From: Enterococcus_D entomosocium
GTDB taxonomy: Bacteria; Bacillota; Bacilli; Lactobacillales; Enterococcaceae
Assembly (NCBI RefSeq): GCF_030441895.1
Contig: NZ_JARJAS010000015.1
Direction: 5' to 3' (one strand)
DNA length: 64,000 nt
The translations under genes and the position numbers were made by a program. The notes below the pieces were generated by a model that was not told where the DNA came from, did not search any database, and saw only the letters and a program-made list of their open reading frames with translations. This document shows positions 21,101 to 26,666 of this stretch, in pieces (position 1 is the first letter of the stretch; every line of letters begins with the position of its first letter).

Positions 21101-21558
21101 CGGGTGACGTTGTCGGAACTGGAACGACCAATGGGAATGGTGCCTTCAGCATCACATTAGACCCAGAGGATGTTTCACCAGAAGAAACCCTTAACGTTGT
21201 GGCTATCGTTACAGCAGGTGGCAGAGAATACCGCAGTGCAGCAACACCAATCGTGGTACCAACGGGTGACAATGGTACGGATGGTACCGACGGTACGGAC
21301 GGTAGCAATGGTACGGACGGTACCAATGGAACGAATGGTACCGACGGAAGCAACGGCGCTTGGGGTAACTGGGGCAGTTGGGGGAACAACAACGGCAACG
21401 GTAGCAATAACAACCAAAGCTGGTGGGGAAGTAAGTACCTACCGAAAACGGGATCTGAAGGAACTTGGTATGCTTCACTGATTGGGGCAGCAGTCTTCGT
21501 TGTAGGAGGAATTGGTTTGTTCTTCAAAGCAAGAAAGAAAAAAGACCAACAAAAATAG
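12184..21558 (+). CDS. Giant LPKTG-anchored adhesin with 15 paired Ig-like repeats
   Basis: A 3124-residue wall-anchored protein, the largest in the window. In order: an extended signal peptide (about residues 1-54, ending VEAAL), an N-terminal domain rich in Val/Ile/Gln (about 55-395), thirty Ig-like modules (about 399-3030), a Gly/Asn/Asp/Trp-rich spacer, and the sorting signal LPKTG (3086-3090) with a hydrophobic helix and tail KARKKKDQQK. The N-terminal domain is clearly related to that of the WxL protein encoded directly downstream (shared order of FSI, AQ-rich helices and 'VLGxTDVxIPT'-like stretches), so it is probably the functional head. Repeats resemble bacterial Ig-like (Big_6-type) stalk domains that hold the head away from the wall. 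AGGAGGAG lies just before the start. Adhesion is inferred from architecture; the ligand is unknown. Confidence 0.88.
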   Translation: MKGINYKKLMDSKKNTRVRTKKNIIANLTVSGMLLTSTVVVPASLLWAPTTVEAALVSAELFSDITASNNSGTSASAPYATPGATNQVNFSISGSNAVTVDVLNGDKVAVVGVPQGLTGLVQPAGNASISTNVILQLGNFPALQTLIGTVTPAVNTLISTVDGIVNQNLADALDIPPTIVGGLPNPLYTAASIVDVSQVISVNLDEITTQLDLLNQLGQFGQANFEVPAGLTDNERALIANVDDGLFIVINQRINQILDNLQAAQIQVSILDGASGIPGIGTLIGQINTLVQSTVNTAKATLNATVETAQTVFNATTDLADQIASASVLGQTNVVIPTNVTSPTYAQLVENGVANPSNPYEARFEGTMSQLDLITIDLFTDADGNNSIWFAPDTPEDQTDTPTINPLTAGETTISGTAEPGAAITLAINGGAPITTTADGDGNWTADVPELVEGDTVTAVAEADGESASEPATATVAAPVVNAPTASITGNSTDGYPVTGTAAANAAIEITNAEGEVVGSGTANENGNYSITLNPADVAENENLNVAAIVTAGGQTYRSGNTPIVVPADDAEQQTGTPTIQPVTAGDTSVSGTAEPGASITVTVNGADPIVTEADEEGNWRVDVDEVSEGDTVSAIAELAGQTPSQPASTTVSALTVNAPTASITGNSQEGYPVTGTAAPNAAIEITNADGEIVGTGTANENGIYTVTLDPADVDAEETLNVTAVVTAGGETYRSNPTPVVVPADILQTETPTIDPVSAGDTTVSGTAEPGATVTITLPEGDPITAEADDEGNWEATVPELSEGDSVTVVAESEGKDPSAPITVSVNGLTVAAPTATITGNSTDGYPVTGTATANAAIEILNEAGEVVGSGTADEDGNFTITLDPQEVTAGDNLRVEAIVTAGGEDYRSTGTPLVVPADDEENLTETPTIDPVTAGDTTVSGTAEPGATVTITLPEGDPITAEADDEGNWEATVPELTEGDTVTVVAEVEGKEPSAPITVTVDGVTVSAPSASITGNSTDGYPVSGTTTPNAAIEILNEAGDVVGSTTADDAGAYTVILDPADVAPEEALQVVAVVTAGGQDYRSNATPITVPADIEQTGTPTIDPVTAGDTTISGTAEPGSTVTVTITGQEPVTPETDDEGNWLAEVPAVSGGDTVTVVAEAEGKEPSAPVSVGVNGVTVAAPTAIISGNSTDGYPITGTAPANAAIEVLNESGDVIGTGTADGDGNYTVTIAPSDAAPEETLSVVAIVTAGGDQYRSPATPVTVPADELEQTASPTIDPINAGDTTISGTAEPGATVTVTIPGEEPVTGEADDEGNWTVEVPEVSEGETVTVVAQAPDKDPSAPISVGVNGLTIATPTATISGNSTAGYPVTGTAPANAAIEILNADDEVIGTGTANDEGQYTITLTSNDASPAEALRVVAVVTAGGQEYRSAAAPITVPLDQTAVPTIESVTAGDTTISGTAEPGATVSVTIGDAEPVTAEADDEGNWTATVPEVSQGEIVSVVATLDGETPSDAATVVVNPLTVATPTAAISGNSSDGYPVTGTATPNAAIEILNAAGEVVGSGEANEEGAYSITLSSDDVDPSEALQVVAVVTAGGDEYRSTPLSIVVPADQTTTPTIDPVQAGDTSVGGTAEPGSTVTVTIPGEDPVTAETDEEGNWTVTVPELSEGDTVTVVAEAEGKDPSAPISVGVGALNVAAPTATITGNSTDGYPVTGTAPANATIEILNAANEVVGSGTANGDGEYTITLTEGVSPAETLRVVAIVSAGGQDYRSPATTIVVPEDNAEDQTAAPTVAPVIAGATTVSGTAEPGADVTVELPNGDTVTVAANDEGEWTATVPTVSLDDVLTVTALADGKTESLPVTVTVQGLIVAAPTATISGNSADGYPVTGTAPANASIEILNADDQVIGTGTANENGVYTVTLTSEEASAGETVRVIAIVSAGGDDFRSQPTAVVVPAEQTATPTINPAVAGATEISGTAEPGAIVNVTVGEQDPISAEVDEEGNWQVDVPELSEGTTITAVAEVENETPSTPATITVGALTVAAPSASISGNAADGYPVTGTGPANATIEILNEAGETVGTGTTNDAGLYTIDLTSENVSPEENLTVVAVVTAGGTDYRSPATPIMVPAEPGENQTTAPTVDPIKAGDETVSGTAEPGSTVTVTVPDGTEETAETDDEGNWSVDVPELSEGDTITVVADSDGKDPSDPITVIVEGVTVAAPTASISGNSTDGYPVTGTAPANAAIEILNADNEVVGTGTADGDGNYTVNLTAETVNPEETLNVVAIVTAGGKEYRSNPTAVIVPADTVVDQTAAPTINPITAGDTSISGTAEPGSTVTITVPYAEPITAETDDEGNWTSEVPEVSEGDAVTVVAQSPDKEPSAPVTVGVGALTVTAPSATITGNSTDGYPVSGTAPANATIQILNSDGQIVGSGTADAEGNYSITLEPTAVAPAESLTVVAVLTAGGKEYRSNATPIVVPLDQEEQQTATPTIDPVKAGDTTISGTAEPGSTVTVTIGENEPITTETDEEGNWTVEVPEVAEGDTVTVVAQSPEKDPSAPITVSVDGITVSAPTASITGNPEDGYPVTGMAAPNAAIEIVNEAGDVVGSGNTDENGNYTITLSGEDVSPEESLNVVAIITAGGKDYRSNATPIVVPVENTIDQTATPIIEPVTAGDTTITGTAVPGSMVTVTVTGEEAVETEADEAGNWSVEVAEVSRDEIVTAVAQSEGETTSEPATTVVNGITVNAPSASITGNSQEGYPVAGNGPANAAIEILNEAGVVVGTGTTDENGDYTITLTSEDVAPEENLSVVAIVTAGGDDYRSNATPIVVPVDDENIKTDTPTIDPVTAGDTTISGTSEPGATITVTISDPLTSRFLTIFAAEGPITTIADQNGDWRVELSAEATEGETVTVLALAEGETLSDPTTTVVGALTVDAPVATITGNPTDGYPVFGNGPANATIEILNEAGDVVGTGTTNGNGAFSITLDPEDVSPEETLNVVAIVTAGGREYRSAATPIVVPTGDNGTDGTDGTDGSNGTDGTNGTNGTDGSNGAWGNWGSWGNNNGNGSNNNQSWWGSKYLPKTGSEGTWYASLIGAAVFVVGGIGLFFKARKKKDQQK
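13378..21270 (+). repeat. 15 tandem ~522-bp repeats (alternating A and B Ig-like modules)
   Basis: Each unit of about 174 residues has an A module (TPTIDPVTAGDTTISGTAEPG, ending near DPSAPI) and a B module (APTASITGNSTDGYPVTGTA, ending YRSNATPIVVP). Unit starts include 13378, 13906, 14428 and 20716. The last A module carries an insertion with SRFLTIFAAEG. Copies are similar in protein but diverged in silent sites, so the array is old rather than freshly amplified. Confidence 0.93.
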
Positions 21559-21566
21559 CATGACTT

Positions 21567-21596
21567 TACCAGCGGAGTGGACATCCTCCGCTGGTA
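21567..21596 (+). terminator. Hairpin between the giant adhesin and the WxL genes
   Basis: An 11-bp perfect stem TACCAGCGGAG/CTCCGCTGGTA (21567-21577, 21586-21596) is followed only by TCTCT, with no real T-tract. It may be a weak terminator or mRNA-stability element, so the WxL genes could be partly co-transcribed with the adhesin. Confidence 0.5.
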
Positions 21597-21660
21597 TCTC
21601 TAGTGAACAATAGTTTTGAAGCAATGATCATCGTTTCGTAAAGAAAGGGTTAGAAATGGT

Positions 21661-23130
21661 ATGAAAAGCAGAAGGAGGGAAAAACGTCTTTACAAATGGA
21701 CGATCGGCCAATTAATTCTCTTTTTGACCAGCATCAGTTTCGTCAATTTGTATCTTTTAACAACGACAATAAAAGCCGAAGCAGCAGTGAATGTTTTAGA
21801 TGTGGAGATTTTAAGCAATTTAACGAGTGCCAATACAAGTGGCACCTCAGTAAGCGTTCCATGGCCAGGCAGCGTGACAAATCGACCAGTGACTTTTTCT
21901 ATTAAAGGCAACGGCGGGTTGAACGCTTCTGTCAATGTCAGTGGGGAAGAAAAATTTGCTTTATTAGCGATCCCAGCAGAATTGAGAACTAGCATTAGTG
22001 CCAATGGATCAGCATCGATCAAGACGTCGACCACAGTCAATATTGCCAATGTCCCACTTTTGAATGCGATCTTAACAGCGCTTGATTCCTTGACCAGTTC
22101 ACTAAATCTCAACCTTGGGATTGTTCAAATCGATTTGACAGCGATCAATCAGCAGATTTCTTTACTAAAGACTGTCGGAAATATTGGGAATGTTGAATTT
22201 ACCAGTCCGTTGCAGTTTACGACCCAGAAAGAAGCTTTATATGCCAATATGAGTTCGAACCTTGGTGTCGTCTTAGGAACCAATGTCCCGCAAATTCTAC
22301 GGAATTTAAGTACCGCGATTCAAAATCCCCAGATCCGAGTGATCGGCATCGATATTGGCGGCGTCGTGCGCGCATTGCTGCAAGGGTTGCTCAATACTCT
22401 GCTTAGCACCGTGAACTCAGCGTTGAATGATTTGACAACTGTCCAAGAACAGCTGGCGGATGCAGCTGTTTTAGGAGCAACGGATGTTCAAATTCCGACG
22501 TTACTTTCAGGTCCGGGTCAGTTGACTGCAAATTGGACCGCTAATTTTTCCGCTTCTGTTTTGAAAGCAAAGCCGACGGACATCAATCTCTTGAACTTTA
22601 GTGCGCTAAATATCAGCAGTCGCCAAACCATGATTTATTTCATGGTCGAAGCATTGACGATGGATCGGGCGAATCTACCGACTCAGCTGAATTTTGGCCG
22701 ACATGCCATTCAAACGAAAAAGAGTGAGACGTGGCGGGCAACCGCCAACGGCGATCAAAGCGCAGCTGCTACAACTGGGATTTTACGGATCAATGATACC
22801 CGCAATCGGCAGAAAAAATGGCAAGTAAAGGTCAGACAATCCACCAATTGGGTCAATGGTACACGCACATTGCCAGCCGCCGAATTAAGGGTTCAGCTTG
22901 GCACTGTCAATTCAACCTTTACGGATGGTCGAGTGGTTTTACCTGATAATGCAACGATTGCCCTGCAGCAAAATGTCGAAAAAAATGTGGTGGCGTTGGA
23001 AAATGCGGCATCGACTGGTGGACTGACCGTTAATTTTTCCCAGTTCAATTTATTTGTACCTGAGAAAACACCTAAATTTCAAGGTCAGTATCGCGCCACA
23101 GTCGTGTGGACCGTTTCCGATACACCTTGA
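21661..23130 (+). CDS. WxL-domain surface protein with adhesin-like N-terminal domain
   Basis: A 489-residue secreted protein: signal peptide (about 1-40, ending IKAEAAV), an N-terminal domain (about 41-320) homologous to the head of the giant adhesin upstream, and a C-terminal WxL domain (about 335-489) with LNFGRHAIQTK, ETWRAT, KKWQVKVRQ and the terminal YRATVVWTVSDTP. WxL domains attach non-covalently to peptidoglycan in enterococci and lactobacilli. It would thus display the same head as the LPKTG protein by a different anchoring mode. First gene of a csc-like WxL operon: the small LPXTG-like gene follows 14 bp after the stop. A GAAAGGG site lies somewhat far (about 11 bases) from ATG 21661, after a two-codon ATG-GTA-TGA frame at 21655. 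Confidence 0.87.
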   Translation: MKSRRREKRLYKWTIGQLILFLTSISFVNLYLLTTTIKAEAAVNVLDVEILSNLTSANTSGTSVSVPWPGSVTNRPVTFSIKGNGGLNASVNVSGEEKFALLAIPAELRTSISANGSASIKTSTTVNIANVPLLNAILTALDSLTSSLNLNLGIVQIDLTAINQQISLLKTVGNIGNVEFTSPLQFTTQKEALYANMSSNLGVVLGTNVPQILRNLSTAIQNPQIRVIGIDIGGVVRALLQGLLNTLLSTVNSALNDLTTVQEQLADAAVLGATDVQIPTLLSGPGQLTANWTANFSASVLKAKPTDINLLNFSALNISSRQTMIYFMVEALTMDRANLPTQLNFGRHAIQTKKSETWRATANGDQSAAATTGILRINDTRNRQKKWQVKVRQSTNWVNGTRTLPAAELRVQLGTVNSTFTDGRVVLPDNATIALQQNVEKNVVALENAASTGGLTVNFSQFNLFVPEKTPKFQGQYRATVVWTVSDTP

Positions 23131-23144
23131 AAAGGAAGAGCAGA

Positions 23145-23453
23145 ATGAAAAAGAATTCCCTTGTGCTGCTTCTGATTTTGATGATCGGCAGTTTCTGCAG
23201 TTTCGTTCCATCAGCAGTAGCCAATACGACGACCGGCAACATTGAGTTTTATGAAGGACCAACGGAAACAGCTAGCAGTGATTCAATTGATGAAGAAATT
23301 GAACCACCGCCCAGTCAAGAAACGGTCACTAACGTAGAAGAACCACTGCCGCAGCTTGCTGAAACCAATCACTTTTGGCTGCCCTTAATAGGTGGATTCT
23401 TCATTAGTCTGACATTGATCATTTGCATCAAAAAAAGGAGGATGGCAACATGA
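23145..23453 (+). CDS. Small LPXTG-like surface protein of WxL locus (CscD-like)
   Basis: A 102-residue protein: signal peptide (about 1-25), a short acidic/Pro-rich extracellular part (EEIEPPPSQETV), then LPQLAET, a hydrophobic helix and the basic tail IKKRRMAT. Size and position match the small LPXTG protein (CscD) that accompanies WxL and DUF916 genes in enterococcal and lactobacillal csc clusters. The sorting motif is not canonical: LPQLA instead of LPxTG, so sortase anchoring is doubtful and it may remain a simple membrane protein. The start at 23145 has AAGGAAG 6 bases upstream. Its stop overlaps the next start (ATGA at 23450-23453), so the two proteins are translationally coupled. Confidence 0.8.
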   Translation: MKKNSLVLLLILMIGSFCSFVPSAVANTTTGNIEFYEGPTETASSDSIDEEIEPPPSQETVTNVEEPLPQLAETNHFWLPLIGGFFISLTLIICIKKRRMAT

Positions 23454-24097
23454 TTTCAAAGAAATCGGTAATAGGCGCATTGGGGGTATTGACCGCCCTT
23501 AGTATTGTGACCACGGTGCAAGCGGACGATACGACCGGTGTCGTAGAATATACCTCTGGTGGCATCGTGTTTGACCCGGATAAAGGCGGGAGTGATCCCA
23601 ATACGCAGCTACCAACGAATTTAGATTTTGGTGCCCATGAGATCCAAACAGAAAATGCCGAAACGTGGGTGGCTACTACGGATGGGACTGGACTACCTGG
23701 CGATGGGTCCACGCTGCAAAGAGGGGCAGTTGCAGTCAGTGATAACCGAGGACAGGCGAACTCTTCTTGGGCAATAAAAGTACGGCAAGCAACCCAATTT
23801 ACGGCAGGAGACAGTACGTTGGACGGTGCGGTATTAACGGTAGATACGGGTACATTGACCAACAACTTAAGTTCGCCGCCAACCGGAACCAGTGATATTG
23901 TCAATGGCGAGCTTGATTTTGCGGCGATCAACAATGAATATGCTTTCTTGACCGCCAATGCTGGTGAAGGGATCGGTGAAACGTCGATGCCTCTAGAACA
24001 ATTTACCCTTTCGATCCCAGCCAATACGGAAAAACAATCGGCAACCTATCAAACGACCCTCGTTTGGACGATCAGCAGTGCGCCGACGACCCCATAG
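23450..24097 (+). CDS. WxL-domain surface protein (short type)
   Basis: A 215-residue secreted protein: signal peptide (about 1-25, cleaved near VQADD) followed almost at once by a WxL domain. Landmarks are LDFGAHEIQTENAETWVAT, SSWAIKVRQATQF and the terminal YQTTLVWTISSAPTTP. Proteins of this size are the basic CscB/CscC-type WxL units that coat peptidoglycan and interact with the DUF916/DUF3324 partner encoded downstream. The start at ATG 23450 follows AAGGAGGA by about 7 bases and overlaps the stop of the small LPXTG-like gene. The mature N-terminus (DDTTGVVEYTSGGIVFDPD) repeats the theme TTGNIEFYEG of that upstream protein, which suggests a common origin of the two N-termini. Confidence 0.92.
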   Translation: MISKKSVIGALGVLTALSIVTTVQADDTTGVVEYTSGGIVFDPDKGGSDPNTQLPTNLDFGAHEIQTENAETWVATTDGTGLPGDGSTLQRGAVAVSDNRGQANSSWAIKVRQATQFTAGDSTLDGAVLTVDTGTLTNNLSSPPTGTSDIVNGELDFAAINNEYAFLTANAGEGIGETSMPLEQFTLSIPANTEKQSATYQTTLVWTISSAPTTP

Positions 24098-24130
24098 GTT
24101 AGTAGTCATTGCTTAACAGTTAGCAGAAAA

Positions 24131-24159
24131 AAAGCAGCTTGCCTAAGCGGCTGCTTTTT
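24131..24159 (+). terminator. Terminator inside the WxL locus
   Basis: Stem AAAGCAGC/GCTGCTTT (24131-24138, 24150-24157) with a possible inner CTT/AAG pairing and a T-tract. It separates the two WxL genes from the DUF916 gene, which may therefore be expressed at a lower level by read-through or from its own promoter. Confidence 0.75.
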
Positions 24160-24208
24160 ATGCTAGCTGATTTTTCTTTCCTATTTTGTGTAGAAAGGAT
24201 CTGACAGG

Positions 24209-25252
24209 ATGCATCAGAACAAACTTCGAGGCAAAGGATTTCAGTATTGGGTAGTAAGTATTCTAACGGTCTTATTTTTCATTGGTACTAGTAGTACGGG
24301 GGCAGCAGATTCACTTGATACCTTCGATGTTCAAATCAAATTGCCGGAGTCACAGCGGGACAAAGAGTTGATGTACTATGATTTGTTGCTGGAGCCCAAG
24401 GCAGAAGAAAAACTAGCAGTCATGGTTTCCAATAAAAGCGAGCAACCAATCAATCTACAGCTATCGTTTAATCGAGCGGTCACGAACATGACTGGCGTCG
24501 TTGAGTACTCTGGGGCAAATGAGGAAGCAACGCCTTCTGCTCCGTACGCGATCGAAGAACTCGTTACTTTGAGTGATGAAACACTTTCATTAGCCCCTAA
24601 TGAACAAAAAGAAATCACCTTGACAGTCCGGATGCCATCTAAATCATTTGATGGGATTTTGGCAGGGGGACTATACGTACAGCAAACCGGCAGTGAAGAA
24701 TTTCAAGGGAATGTTCAAAACCTATTAGCAAGAGAAGTGGCGGTATTGCTCCGAAATAAAGAGTCAGACATCCCGCCAGCGGTCCGAATTGAAGAAGCCC
24801 ATTTGGAAGAGATCAACCGCCGCAATGTCATCATCGTAGCGGTGGAAAATGCAGCAGCTGATTATCTCAGTAAAGCCACGCTTGCTTATGAAGTGTTTCA
24901 TGAAGGAAAAGCAACAGCCATCAAAGGAGAAAAAGAGATCCAATTAGCGCCCAATGCATTAATGAATTACGCACTTCCGCTGGATGGAAAGGAACTGCTA
25001 TCAGGAGAGTATGAAATAAAAGCGACCCTCAAAGCAGCCGATCAAGAATGGCAGGGAGAGCCGACCTTCCAAGTTGCAAGGCAAGAAGCGCAAGAAAGAA
25101 ACGAGCAAGATGTCAGTATTGAAGAAACCGCTTCGCCGATCCTTCTCTATCTATCGATTGGGGGTGTTTTATGTTTGATCATCGCCTATCTGATTTGGCA
25201 TAATCGAAAACTAAAACGAGCATTAAAAAAAACAGATGATAAAACCCCATGA
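24209..25252 (+). CDS. WxL-interacting protein (DUF916 + DUF3324, CscA-like)
   Basis: A 347-residue protein: signal peptide (about 1-32), an extracellular DUF916-type beta domain (about 38-165, FDVQIKLPESQRDKELMYYD then NMTGVVEYSG), a DUF3324-type domain (about 180-295, PAVRIEEAHLEEINRRN), one membrane helix near the C-terminus (LLYLSIGGVLCLIIAYLIW) and a basic cytoplasmic tail. The two domains correspond to the peptidoglycan-binding and host-binding halves described for WxL-interacting proteins. It completes the csc-like set with the two WxL genes and the small LPXTG-like gene. AAAGGA lies about 10 bases before the ATG. A hairpin terminator upstream may uncouple it from the rest. Binding to the local WxL proteins is inferred from family knowledge. 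Confidence 0.92.
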   Translation: MHQNKLRGKGFQYWVVSILTVLFFIGTSSTGAADSLDTFDVQIKLPESQRDKELMYYDLLLEPKAEEKLAVMVSNKSEQPINLQLSFNRAVTNMTGVVEYSGANEEATPSAPYAIEELVTLSDETLSLAPNEQKEITLTVRMPSKSFDGILAGGLYVQQTGSEEFQGNVQNLLAREVAVLLRNKESDIPPAVRIEEAHLEEINRRNVIIVAVENAAADYLSKATLAYEVFHEGKATAIKGEKEIQLAPNALMNYALPLDGKELLSGEYEIKATLKAADQEWQGEPTFQVARQEAQERNEQDVSIEETASPILLYLSIGGVLCLIIAYLIWHNRKLKRALKKTDDKTP

Positions 25253-25355
25253 GCACTTGTAAGAAATTCCTTATTAATATAGAAGGAAAAAAAGAAAACA
25301 ATTAAAATTCACGGGATGCATGTAAATCAGAAGCATAATAAAAGCAGCAAACAGG

Positions 25356-25385
25356 CCATTTATTGTTCGAAATAAATGGTTTTTT
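25356..25385 (+). terminator. Terminator of the WxL-interacting-protein gene
   Basis: A perfect 9-bp stem CCATTTATT/AATAAATGG (25356-25364, 25371-25379) with a 6-base loop and six T. Confidence 0.85.
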
Positions 25386-25502
25386 GTCGTGTCCATGAAG
25401 ATTCGATATGGTAAATTAAGTAGAAAAATTTTTTGATTGCATCTTGCAGCAGCGAACGATCACTTTTATTTTGATGGAAAATCTTCAGAGGAAACAGTTG
25501 AT

Positions 25503-25545
25503 TACCCTTAACCGGACTGCCCAAAGAGAAGGGTAGCTTTTTTTT
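25503..25545 (+). terminator. Second terminator-like hairpin
   Basis: Stem TACCCTT/AAGGGTA (25503-25509, 25529-25535), a 19-base loop and eight T. Nothing coding lies just upstream, so it may end a small RNA. Confidence 0.6.
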
Positions 25546-25909
25546 GCGAAAAAACGAAGAATAAATAACGATTAATATTTTATTTGAACGAAGGTTATTT
25601 TTTTGGAAATCATTAGAAAGGTTGGGCAGTAGTCGGTAAGTTTTGGAATTGTTAATTAGTTAAACTACTTAAAAAAACATAAGTTTTTATTGTTGTTTGC
25701 GCTTTCTGTCTTATAAATGTGTTAAGAAAGCAGTACGACGGGAACTCCTTTACTATAATAGGTTTAGACCAATTATAAAGTCTTTTCTTACTTTGTTTTT
25801 AATTTAAACTACCTTTTTTGCATAAACGTTTCGCTAATTCGTTTGAAAGTGCAAGCAGGCATTTTTAATTAAGAATACAATTAGAAATGATGTGAAAAGG
25901 AGAATTAAG

Positions 25910-26638
25910 ATGTCTGCAAATTTGAGCAATTTCGCTGTTTATATAGTAGATGACAACTTTTTTAATGGAAATTTGATGAAAAAAATGATCACTGAAAGTC
26001 ATGTTCCTTATTCTATGGTGGAGATCATTTCACCGGAAGAACTAGATTCTTTTCTTGAAGGGTACTTAACAGATGTTAACGATTTATTTTTATTTTCCAT
26101 TGAAATGATGGGCTTTGATCGAAGTTTTCAATTAGCAGGGCGATTGAGGGAGCAGTGCAAAAAGTGTCAAATTGCTTTTTATGGTGCCTATGCGTCCAAA
26201 ATCGAAATCAAGAAACTGAATCTTATCTGTCCTTTAGGAATCATCGATACAGAAGAAAAGGATGTGGCAATGCAGTTAAGAAATTTGTTAACAGAAGCAA
26301 TTGAAGTGAAACGATCATTGCTGGGAAAAAAACACTTATTAAAAATTGTTAGTAAACGAGAGTTGATGATCGTTGATGCAGAAGCAATCAACTACATAAC
26401 AACGATCAAAGGTGAGCGAAACCGAATCGTATTCCATCAAAAGAAATCAGTTGAGTGCATTGAAACTTCGTTAAAGGTCATCAAACAGCTAGATTTGCCT
26501 GAGTATTATAAAGTATTCAAATCGTACATTATTAATGCGCGACAAATCAAAATGATTGATCGAACAAACAATGTTCTTTGCTTTTTTAATGGGGAAGAAT
26601 TAGAAGTTGGAAAAAAAATCCGTAAAGCAATCAGTTAA
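25910..26638 (+). CDS. LytTR-family regulator with degenerate receiver domain
   Basis: A 242-residue cytoplasmic protein with an AgrA-like plan: an N-terminal receiver-like domain (about 8-120) and a C-terminal LytTR DNA-binding domain (about 145-240, VDAEAINYITTIKGERN, then YYKVFKSYIINARQIKMID). The acidic pocket IVDDN (12-16) is kept, but the strand that should carry the phospho-acceptor reads LFLFSIEMMG, with Ser63 where AgrA-type proteins have Asp, and the conserved Lys region is also lost. It is probably not switched by phosphorylation, and no histidine kinase is nearby. The start at 25910 has AAAGGAG 7 bases upstream. Only 28 bp separate it from the 1976-residue adhesin gene, so the two form an operon and the regulator likely controls surface proteins here. 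Confidence 0.83.
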   Translation: MSANLSNFAVYIVDDNFFNGNLMKKMITESHVPYSMVEIISPEELDSFLEGYLTDVNDLFLFSIEMMGFDRSFQLAGRLREQCKKCQIAFYGAYASKIEIKKLNLICPLGIIDTEEKDVAMQLRNLLTEAIEVKRSLLGKKHLLKIVSKRELMIVDAEAINYITTIKGERNRIVFHQKKSVECIETSLKVIKQLDLPEYYKVFKSYIINARQIKMIDRTNNVLCFFNGEELEVGKKIRKAIS

Positions 26639-26666
26639 AACTACATATATTTAATGGAGGAAAAAA

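Larger units (their letters stand above)
25253..25909 (+). other. Intergenic region with two terminator-like hairpins
   Basis: No protein gene is seen. It holds the terminator of the DUF916 gene (25356-25385) and, about 120 bp on, a second one (25503-25545) with no gene between, leaving room for a short RNA of about 150 bases; a weak promoter (TTGTCG, 17 bases, TATGGT) overlaps the first. TATAAT near 25753 and AAAGGAG near 25897 serve the LytTR gene. Confidence 0.5.

Noticed and set aside
21045..21584. Long minus-strand frames opposite the giant adhesin (also 13315-13926, 14379-14828 and others)
   Set aside because: They mirror the repeat array in another frame, lack ribosome sites, and have no family resemblance; they arise from biased codon use of the Ig repeats.
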